Origin: Hyphomicrobiales bacterium
Lineage (GTDB): Bacteria > Pseudomonadota > Alphaproteobacteria > Rhizobiales > CAYWUX01
Length of the DNA: 9,123 nt
Reading direction: 5' to 3'
NCBI GenBank assembly: GCA_028279265.1
Contig: JANQOC010000279.1
Location: forward strand, 1 to 9,123
Every line of letters begins with the position of its first letter. Positions within the stretch are counted from its first letter, which is position 1. The notes below the pieces were generated by a model. It was not told the origin of the DNA. It saw nothing but the letters and a program-made list of their open reading frames with translations, and did no database searches. This document shows positions 1-4,781 of the stretch, in pieces. A program made the translations under genes and the position numbers.

Positions 1-36
1 AAAAAAAAAGCCCGGCAGACCTATGTCTACCGGGCC
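1..36 (-). terminator. Intrinsic terminator of the phasin gene
   Basis: Read on the minus strand, arms GCCCGGTAGAC and GTCTGCCGGGC form an 11-bp stem with one T-G wobble and a 4-base loop (positions 10-35). The stem is followed directly by at least nine T residues, which run to the window edge. It lies about 35 bases beyond the phasin stop codon and has every element of a rho-independent terminator. The T run may continue outside the window. Confidence 0.92.
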
Positions 37-40
37 AAAT

Positions 41-57
41 CGAAAATCAGATTTTCG
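41..57 (-). repeat. Second small hairpin between phasin stop and terminator
   Basis: CGAAAAT and ATTTTCG form a perfect 7-bp inverted repeat around a 3-base loop, between the phasin stop codon and the GC-rich terminator. It could stabilise the 3' end of the mRNA or add to termination. It has no T run of its own and is AT-rich, so its role is uncertain. Confidence 0.5.
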
Positions 58-69
58 AAATTAGGACAG

Positions 70-531
70 TTAAACCTGAGCAGCCGCGTTAAGTTTGCTC
101 AATGTTTTGTCTGTCGCCGTCTTCGTCGCTTTGGCGGTATCCTTGGCAACGGTCCCTGCAATTTCGTTTAATTGCTGGAACTGAGCCTGCATATTCGCCA
201 TTTGCTCCTGGAAGTAGGCGGTTTGAACTTTTGTCGCGTCCTCAATGTCTTTGCACTGGATCAGGTCGTAAAAGACCTTGAACGCCGCATCAGTGTTCTC
301 AGTAACATTCTTGATCACCTGATCGGAAAGTTCCTTGGCGCCTTTTTCCGTCGATTTCGCAACCTTTTCAAATGCCTTTTCTGCATTTTTTGCAAAATCT
401 TTAGCGTTTTCATAGACTTCCTGGGATTTTACCAGGTTTTCTTCAAATAATTCCTTCATGTTGCCAGGCATAGTGACCTGTTGTGCATTTTTCCAGAATT
501 CTTCCGTTTGTTTTTTCATATCTGCATTCAT
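70..531 (-). CDS. Phasin family protein (PHA granule-associated)
   Basis: Predicted 153-residue phasin (phasin_2/PhaP type), an amphipathic helical protein that coats polyhydroxyalkanoate granules and limits their coalescence. The sequence is almost wholly helix-forming, with no signal peptide or membrane segment. Residues about 75-125 carry the family pattern: NTDAAFKVFYDLIQCKDIEDA, then KVQTAYFQEQMANMQAQFQQL. The C-terminal 30 residues are rich in Ala, Lys and Thr (AKDTAKATKTATDKT), as in many phasins. The length is typical. I chose the ATG at 529-531 because GGTGAAG stands just upstream; in-frame GTG (540) and TTG (543) codons sit inside or beside that Shine-Dalgarno and are less likely starts. 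The gene stands alone, with its own promoter candidate and a strong terminator. Phasin-like proteins without PHA synthesis exist, and no PHA synthase is in the window, so granule binding is inferred from family. Confidence 0.88.
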   Translation of the reverse strand: MNADMKKQTEEFWKNAQQVTMPGNMKELFEENLVKSQEVYENAKDFAKNAEKAFEKVAKSTEKGAKELSDQVIKNVTENTDAAFKVFYDLIQCKDIEDATKVQTAYFQEQMANMQAQFQQLNEIAGTVAKDTAKATKTATDKTLSKLNAAAQV

Positions 532-640
532 TGTCTTCACCAAATTTCAGTGGATTTTTATAAAACCAGGTTGCCGACTCTAGAAATCGTCACTTTACGC
601 TGGATACTTCATAGAGCAGGCGTTAATTCTCAATGATCGG

Positions 641-669
641 TATATAGCAACTCTTTTTGTGCATTGCAA
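641..669 (-). promoter_or_regulatory. Candidate sigma-70-type promoter of phasin gene
   Basis: On the minus strand, TTGCAA (664-669) and TATATA (641-646) are separated by exactly 17 bp. Each matches the -35/-10 consensus at four of six positions, including TTG and TATA. Transcription would start near 634, giving a leader of about 100 bases before the phasin ATG. The spacing is ideal, but hexamer matches in AT-rich DNA arise by chance, so this remains a prediction. Confidence 0.5.
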
Positions 670-686
670 CATTTTTTTGCAGTGCA
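660..686. promoter_or_regulatory. TGC-rich inverted repeat, possible PhaR-type operator
   Basis: TGCATTGCAA (660-669) and TTGCAGTGCA (677-686) are inverted copies with one mismatch in ten, separated by 7 bp. The left arm contains the proposed phasin -35 box, so a bound protein would block transcription. PhaR repressors of alphaproteobacteria are known to bind TGC-based inverted motifs upstream of phasin genes and to be released by PHA. Assigning this site to PhaR is inference from motif and position. Confidence 0.5.
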
Positions 687-934
687 TTATAAATTAATTT
701 CACATTCGTAAATTTTTCCTTAAGTCCGGACCCATTCACCCTTGTAGGGATCGGTATAAATTCCGTGGGAGGAATGGCAGAATAAAGTACTCGGATTCCG
801 AAAGTTTTCGGCGGCTTATGAACCCGACCGCCCGGCCTCATCAAACCGGTTGGCAGATGACAAATTGCTGAACTGATCCGACAGATTTGCTACGATCTTC
901 GAAAACCCAAAGAACTGATCAAGAAAGAAAACTT

Positions 935-2146
935 ATGAGTGGACCACTGCAGGGCATAAAGGTCGTCGACCTGACATCCATGGTATCCGGACCCTTGACG
1001 ACGATGATACTTGCGGATCAGGGTGCTGAAGTGATCAAGGTTGAGAATCCCAAGGGCGGGGATTTTACGCGTTCCGTGTCCAGCCGCAGAAATTCGTTCT
1101 CGGCATCATTCCTCAACAATAACAGGAACAAGAAGTCCATAGCTTTGAATCTGAAGTCGGACGAGGGAAAATCAATCCTCAAAAACCTGGCTCGGGATGC
1201 GGATGTTTTCGTTCAGAACTTCAGGCCCAATGTCATTGAGCGTATGGGGCTGGGTGAGGAAGAACTGCGAAAGTTCGCGCCCGATATCATTTATGTGTCC
1301 ATCTCCGGATTTGGAGACAAGGGACCCTATTCGGGAAAACCCGTCTATGATCCCCTGGTCCAGGCCCTGTCAGGTCTAACCACGATCCAGGGGGGATCGG
1401 ATGAATCTCGTCCCCGTCTGGTCCGGACAATATTACCGGACAAACTTACCGGTATTACCTGTGCCCAGGCGATAACCGCTGCCTTGCTTGAACGTTACAG
1501 AACCGGGAAAGGTCAGCATATTCGCCTCTCCATGCTCGATGCGATTGTCAGTTTCCTGTGGTCTTCAGACATGAGCAGCCAGACTTTTGTCGGCAAGGAG
1601 TTTTCGGAACAAAAAGCCCAGAGCTTTATCGACCTGATTTATGAAACCGCCGACGGTTACATTTCTGTCGCCGTGCAGTCCGACAAGGAATGGCTGGGAC
1701 TAACCCAGGCGCTGGAGCGGCCCGATTGGCTGCAGGACGAGCGCTTCAAGACGGCGGCCCTACGCCAATCAAACATAAATGAGCGCCTCGAACTGACCCA
1801 GGAAGTTCTCAGAACCCGCAATTCAAAGGAATGGCTGCAGCGTCTGGAAAAGCATGACGTGCCTTGCGCGCCGGTGCTTAAGCGCCGCGAGATCCTCGAT
1901 CACCCGCAGATACGACAAAACAATACCGTAATTCAGTATCAACACGCCCAAGCCGGTGAAATTCGTCAGTCGCGGGCAGCGGCGCAGTTTTCCAACCACT
2001 CTGAACTCAACTACCGAGGGGCACCCCTTCTTGGGCAGCACAGCAAAGTCCTGCTTGAGGCCGCGGGCTACGCGGCAGGGGATATCGAAGATCTGCTGAA
2101 CAGGGGAATCATCCATTGCCAGGAGAGCGAACCGACCAATGATTGA
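935..2146 (+). CDS. Family III CoA-transferase (CaiB/BaiF type)
   Basis: Predicted 403-residue cytosolic CoA-transferase of the CaiB/BaiF/formyl-CoA-transferase family, moving CoA between carboxylic acids through a mixed-anhydride intermediate. The start MSGPLQGIKVVDLTSMVSGP matches the family N-terminus. The stretches GAEVIKVENPKGGD (30-43), NKKSIALNL (65-73), FVQNFRPNVIERMGLG (92-107) and YVSISGFGDKGPY (120-132) are family hallmarks. Asp169 in LPDKLTGI aligns by eye with the catalytic aspartate of formyl-CoA transferase, followed by ALLERYRTGKGQ. Length is normal. I chose the ATG at 935 over an in-frame TTG at 887, which would add 16 residues unlike the family; an A/G-rich AAGAAAGAAAA lies just upstream. 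It is the first gene of an operon, and its stop overlaps the GST start. The substrate acid cannot be deduced; related enzymes act on carnitine, bile acids, oxalate, succinate or branched acyl-CoAs. Confidence 0.93.
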   Translation: MSGPLQGIKVVDLTSMVSGPLTTMILADQGAEVIKVENPKGGDFTRSVSSRRNSFSASFLNNNRNKKSIALNLKSDEGKSILKNLARDADVFVQNFRPNVIERMGLGEEELRKFAPDIIYVSISGFGDKGPYSGKPVYDPLVQALSGLTTIQGGSDESRPRLVRTILPDKLTGITCAQAITAALLERYRTGKGQHIRLSMLDAIVSFLWSSDMSSQTFVGKEFSEQKAQSFIDLIYETADGYISVAVQSDKEWLGLTQALERPDWLQDERFKTAALRQSNINERLELTQEVLRTRNSKEWLQRLEKHDVPCAPVLKRREILDHPQIRQNNTVIQYQHAQAGEIRQSRAAAQFSNHSELNYRGAPLLGQHSKVLLEAAGYAAGDIEDLLNRGIIHCQESEPTND

Positions 2147-2840
2147 TTTTTATTACTGGCCCACGCCCAATGGCTGGAAAGTTTCCATTATGCTCGAGGA
2201 GCTTGGAATCGACTACAAGCTGATCCCGCTTAATATTTCCAAGGGTGAACAGTTTTCCGACGACTTTCTGAAAATCAGCCCCAACAATCGCATGCCGGCC
2301 ATTGTCGACCATGAAACAGAGGGAGCCCCTGTAACGGTTTTCGAATCCGGCGCCATTCTGATTTATCTCGCAGAAAAATTCGGGCGGTTCATGCCGACGG
2401 ATGCCCTGAAAAAGAAAGAAGTTCTGGAGTGGCTGTTCTGGCAGGTCGGCAACCAGGGGCCCATGGCCGGTCAACTCAGTCATTTCGTCAACTATGCCGA
2501 GGGCGAACATGCCTATTCCCTCGAGCGTTATGCAAAAGAATATCACCGCTGTCTCGGCGTAATGGATCGCCGGTTGCAGTCCCGCGACTATATTGTCGAT
2601 GACTATTCCATCGCGGATATCATTTGCTGGCCCTGGGTACTCATCGCCAAGCCCTTGGGGCAGTCACTTGAGGAATTCCCCCATCTGTCGCGCTGGCGAA
2701 ACGAAATCAAGCAGCGTCCCGCGGTGCAAAGAGGTGTCGACCTCGGAAAAGAATTTCGACGATCCGCACCTCCCAGCGAAGAAGAAAGAAAAATTCTATT
2801 CGGGCAAACCGCCCGTACGTCGAGCGAATTCAATAAGTAG
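2139..2840 (+). CDS. yfcG: Nu-class glutathione transferase, YfcG-like
   Basis: Predicted 233-residue cytosolic glutathione transferase closest by eye to E. coli YfcG/YghU (Ure2p-like, nu class), which have strong disulfide-bond reductase activity with glutathione. The thioredoxin-like half has the YfcG start IDFYYWPTPNGWK with Thr9 and Asn11, the glutathione-contacting pair of that class, in place of a catalytic Tyr or Cys. The cis-proline is in NNRMPAIVD (Pro53), and the gamma-glutamyl-binding Glu-Ser is in VFESGAI (69-70). The helical half has the class pattern LFWQVGNQGPMAGQ (99-112) and DYSIADIICWPWV (155-167). The tail from about residue 210 resembles longer YghU-like members. The ATG lies inside the CoA-transferase reading frame (8-base overlap), with AGGAGAG about a dozen bases upstream, so translation is probably coupled. 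Coupling suggests action on a reactive or disulfide species from the same pathway; this is inferred. The yfcG symbol denotes family resemblance. Confidence 0.92.
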   Translation: MIDFYYWPTPNGWKVSIMLEELGIDYKLIPLNISKGEQFSDDFLKISPNNRMPAIVDHETEGAPVTVFESGAILIYLAEKFGRFMPTDALKKKEVLEWLFWQVGNQGPMAGQLSHFVNYAEGEHAYSLERYAKEYHRCLGVMDRRLQSRDYIVDDYSIADIICWPWVLIAKPLGQSLEEFPHLSRWRNEIKQRPAVQRGVDLGKEFRRSAPPSEEERKILFGQTARTSSEFNK

Positions 2841-2866
2841 TCATCCAGTTCAGAGGCCGGAATTTC

Positions 2867-3157
2867 ATGGACAAATTTTACAGGATCACAACCTATAAGG
2901 CTAAGGAAGGCGCTGAAGCGGCCCTGATTTCCATGGCCGATCAGATGAAATCACAACTGCGTCTGATGGTGACGGCCAAAGAGATCGAAGTCATACGCAT
3001 TGGCGAGAATGAGTTCATGACGATTGCGACTCATGCATCCGAAGCCTCGGCCCGGAAAGGGGCAAAGCTCGCACAATCCATTTATTCGCAGATGGGTGAT
3101 CTCATTGATGTGGATACAGTCGAAACGCGATCCGGACCTGTCATCTGGTCTCTGTAA
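2867..3157 (+). CDS. Small protein, possible dimeric alpha-beta barrel fold
   Basis: Predicted 96-residue cytosolic protein that I cannot assign with certainty. The order of elements fits a ferredoxin-like dimeric alpha-beta barrel, as in antibiotic-biosynthesis monooxygenase-like and EthD-like proteins: strand KFYRITTYKAK, helix EGAEAALISMADQMKSQL, strand EIEVIRIGENEFMTIATH, helix ASARKGAKLAQSIYSQMGDL, strand VDTVETRSGPVIWSL. No Cys is present, there is no signal peptide, and I see no catalytic residue set. The ATG follows the GST stop by 26 bases, with GAGG about 13 bases upstream, so it is almost surely the third gene of the CoA-transferase operon. A role in the same pathway, as a small isomerase, monooxygenase or binding protein, is possible but unproven. 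Confidence 0.8.
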   Translation: MDKFYRITTYKAKEGAEAALISMADQMKSQLRLMVTAKEIEVIRIGENEFMTIATHASEASARKGAKLAQSIYSQMGDLIDVDTVETRSGPVIWSL

Positions 3158-3195
3158 ATCTCGGCGCAAACAGTTCCGTTCTCCGAAACAAATAA

Positions 3196-3639
3196 CTAGT
3201 CAGCCTTGTCCGTCGGACCCCGCAGTTCGCTGAACATTCTTCTGACCTCATCCGGGATAGGGAGCGAAACATCGCGGGCATAGTCAAAGTAAACATAAGT
3301 CGCCGTGCCTTTGGCGCAGATTTCATCCGCCTGCAAAACCCGCTCACCGACAACAAAGCTCTTGTTGCCGATTTTCTCGATCCAGGTCTCAACGGTACAA
3401 TCCTGACCGATATAAATTTGCTTCATATAGTCGATGTTCAAATTGACCAGGGCGACTTTCCATGACGCGAAACTGAGGTCTGGCGTCAATATTCGAAAAA
3501 TCTCCATGCGGCCGGCCTCAAACCAGGCCGGGATGACCGTATTGTTGATGTGGCCGGCACCATCCGTTTCGCTAACACGGGGCGTTACAATTGTCGTTAA
3601 CATAAGGGTATTTTTTCGTCGTCCTGATGGGGATGGCAT
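3196..3639 (-). CDS. Acyl-CoA thioesterase, 4HBT/YbgC hotdog family
   Basis: Predicted 147-residue hotdog-fold thioesterase hydrolysing acyl-CoA or aryl-CoA thioesters in the cytosol. The signature TPRVSETDGAGHINNTVIPAWFEAGR (residues 19-44) matches the 4HBT/YbgC active-site region; Asp26 is the expected catalytic carboxylate, with GHINN following. The conserved second part YMKQIYIGQDCTVETWIEKIGNKSF (71-95) and the strand GTATYVYFDYARDVSLPIPDEVR (111-133) are also typical. The start is ambiguous. ATG 3639 has AGGA with 6-base spacing and is used here. ATG 3603 (MLTTIVTPRV, 135 residues) fits the usual family N-terminus but lacks a ribosome site, and GTG 3657 is a third option. It lies downstream of the cupin on the same strand and converges on the CoA-transferase operon, with no clear terminator in the 38-base gap between them. 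Substrate unknown; the neighbourhood suggests CoA-ester turnover. Confidence 0.9.
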   Translation of the reverse strand: MPSPSGRRKNTLMLTTIVTPRVSETDGAGHINNTVIPAWFEAGRMEIFRILTPDLSFASWKVALVNLNIDYMKQIYIGQDCTVETWIEKIGNKSFVVGERVLQADEICAKGTATYVYFDYARDVSLPIPDEVRRMFSELRGPTDKAD

Positions 3640-3672
3640 GCGGTATCCTGAACTCACCGGATACGACCATCC

Positions 3673-3996
3673 TTATGCTTTGTACTCGATCTCAATAACA
3701 CGGACTTCCTGATCGCTGATGTTCAGTGCGTTGTGCACCACCGGGGCTTTGTAAGCGACGACTTTTCCATCTTCATAATCAACGATTTTCGTGTCTCCAG
3801 ATTCAGTCTTCAAAAGAAGTTGCCCTCCGGATTGCTGGATCGTTGCATAATCGAAGGTGTGATCATGCCAGCCGGTCTGTGTCTTTGGGGGGAATCGCCA
3901 ATAGGTGATCGTCGTTTTCTCATTGTCCAGCAACACGGTGAATTCTGCTTTGCCAAAATCTTTCTCAAGTTCCTTTTCATCAAGATGAACGGACAA
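3673..3996 (-). CDS. Small single-domain cupin protein
   Basis: Predicted 107-residue cupin. Motif 1 appears as TGWHDHTFDY (41-50) with His44 and His46, but the usual glutamate is replaced by Phe/Asp/Tyr. Motif 2 appears as APVVHNALN (84-92) with His88. A metal site with three His but without Glu is therefore likely. The rest is beta-rich (TTITYWRFPPKTQ, GGQLLLKTESGDTKIVDYEDGKVVAY), with no signal peptide. Start: the only ATG (4026) has no Shine-Dalgarno, while TTG at 3994-3996 is preceded by GGGAGGAG at 6-base spacing, so I prefer the TTG; the longer form would add MRGRKWEEFT. The thioesterase begins 33 bases after its stop on the same strand, so they likely share a transcript. Small cupins include dioxygenases, isomerases and ligand-binding proteins; I do not assign a function. 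Confidence 0.85.
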   Translation of the reverse strand: MSVHLDEKELEKDFGKAEFTVLLDNEKTTITYWRFPPKTQTGWHDHTFDYATIQQSGGQLLLKTESGDTKIVDYEDGKVVAYKAPVVHNALNISDQEVRVIEIEYKA

Positions 3997-4010
3997 GGTG
4001 AACTCCTCCC
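3997..4010 (-). promoter_or_regulatory. Strong ribosome binding site deciding the cupin start
   Basis: Minus-strand GGGAGGAG followed by TTCACC leads straight into TTG (3994-3996). GGAGGAG is a near-perfect match to the anti-Shine-Dalgarno, at optimal spacing. If the upstream ATG at 4026 were the start, this sequence would lie within codons 6-8 (Trp-Glu-Glu) by chance. Confidence 0.65.
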
Positions 4011-4058
4011 ATTTTCGACCTCTCATGGAAACGCTTTAATTTCAATAAGTTATTCTAA

Positions 4059-4070
4059 GAACCGCGGTTC
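4059..4070. repeat. 12-bp perfect palindrome, candidate operator
   Basis: GAACCGCGGTTC is a perfect 12-bp palindrome in the divergent region between the cupin/thioesterase pair and the sigma factor gene. It is 33 bases upstream of the cupin ATG and about 63 bases upstream of the preferred TTG, a position suited to an operator or promoter-proximal site for the minus-strand pair. No protein family can be assigned from the motif. GC-rich palindromes of this size can arise by chance. Confidence 0.45.
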
Positions 4071-4234
4071 CCCGGATGGACTTATTAAGCAACTTTTTAT
4101 CCATCATTACAAGCGATCTCAAAACAGTCGGTATTCGGCCCCAATCTGAACTTATCTGCCTCTAAATAAAAATCAGCATTTCTTGAATTTTTTTCAAAGG
4201 ATTACCGTCAACCGGGCGTCTAATAGTAAATTGA

Positions 4235-4777
4235 ATGAAACCTGTTATGCAAAAAGCGTCCGAAGAGGAACTTGTCGCCCGGGCAAAGAAGGGAGATCGC
4301 GATGCCTTTGAGCATCTCGTAAAGCAATATTATTTGCCGATCTACCGGTTCGCTTACAAATGGTGCGCCCACCAGAGTGACGCAGAAGATATTGCTCAGG
4401 ACGTTGTGATAAACATGGCGCGGGGCATCGCCAAATTCGATGGCCGCTCCGCATTCTCAAGCTGGATTTTCAAAATCACCTTGAACCGTGTCCGTGATAT
4501 GGGTCGCACACAGCAACGACACAGAAAGCTGATGCAGGAATATTCGGAAACCGCTGAGGCCGTACACATGCCGTCGGTCGAGCAGGAACTCACTCAAGAA
4601 CAGGTGTGGCGAAAGATTCTGGAATTACCGGACAAGCACCGGGATGTACTGATGCTCGTCTATAGCGAGGGTATGAATCATAAATGCGCGGCGGAGATTT
4701 TGGGGTGTTCAGAAAAAACCGTGTCCTGGCGCGTTCATGAAGCCAAGAAGAATCTGAGAATACTGGTCGAAGGCTGA
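4235..4777 (+). CDS. ECF-type RNA polymerase sigma factor
   Basis: Predicted 180-residue extracytoplasmic-function sigma factor, which directs RNA polymerase to a small regulon and is usually held inactive by an anti-sigma factor. Only regions 2 and 4 are present. Region 2 covers residues about 24-92: AFEHLVKQYYLPIYRFAYKW, the core-binding SDAEDIAQDVVINM (48-61), and FDGRSAFSSWIFKITLNRVRD for -10 recognition. Region 4 covers about 117-176: ILELPDKHRDVLMLVYSEGMNHKCAAEILGCSEKTVSWRVHEAKKNLR, a helix-turn-helix for -35 binding. The ATG at 4235 gives a normal length; ATG 4247 is an alternative, and neither has a strong Shine-Dalgarno. The next gene starts 4 bases after the stop, so co-translation and functional pairing with the vWA protein are likely. 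I cannot assign a numbered ECF group. Confidence 0.95.
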   Translation: MKPVMQKASEEELVARAKKGDRDAFEHLVKQYYLPIYRFAYKWCAHQSDAEDIAQDVVINMARGIAKFDGRSAFSSWIFKITLNRVRDMGRTQQRHRKLMQEYSETAEAVHMPSVEQELTQEQVWRKILELPDKHRDVLMLVYSEGMNHKCAAEILGCSEKTVSWRVHEAKKNLRILVEG

Positions 4778-4781
4778 GAAG

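Larger units (their letters stand above)
544..934. other. Divergent intergenic region, phasin / CoA-transferase
   Basis: About 390 bases without a convincing gene. The half nearest the phasin is AT-rich and holds the phasin promoter and inverted repeat described separately, plus a TTTTATAAAA palindrome (556-565) in the presumed phasin leader. The half nearest the CoA-transferase is more GC-rich. It contains TATAAA at 755-760 without a matching -35, and TTGCTG (865-870) with TACGAT (891-896) at a poor 20-bp spacing, so I cannot place the plus-strand promoter. A 73-codon minus-strand reading frame (623-844) has low-complexity, non-family-like content and is not called. Confidence 0.6.

Noticed and set aside
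798..811. CCGAAA/TTTCGG hairpin as a terminator
   Set aside because: The stem is short with a 2-4 base loop, no T run follows on either strand, and no gene ends nearby.
623..844. 73-codon minus-strand open frame upstream of the phasin gene
   Set aside because: It overlaps the phasin promoter and inverted repeat, shows no recognisable family content, and has no clear Shine-Dalgarno.
887..934. Upstream TTG start for the CoA-transferase
   Set aside because: It adds 16 residues (LRSSKTQRTDQERKL) not typical of the family, while ATG 935 gives the canonical N-terminus.
2109..2546. 145-codon minus-strand frame opposite the GST gene
   Set aside because: It is a shadow of the well-supported GST reading frame on the other strand and has no family-like sequence.
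4182..4198. TTGAA/TTCAA inverted repeat as terminator or operator before the sigma gene
   Set aside because: The arms are only 5 bp and pure AT-rich around a T run; such structures are expected by chance in this AT-rich spacer.
4207..4226. ECF-type autoregulatory promoter from CGTC repeats and CGTCTAA just before the sigma gene
   Set aside because: CGTCTAA (4217-4223) resembles an ECF -10, but no AAC-type -35 lies 16-17 bases upstream, and transcription would start only a few bases before the ATG.
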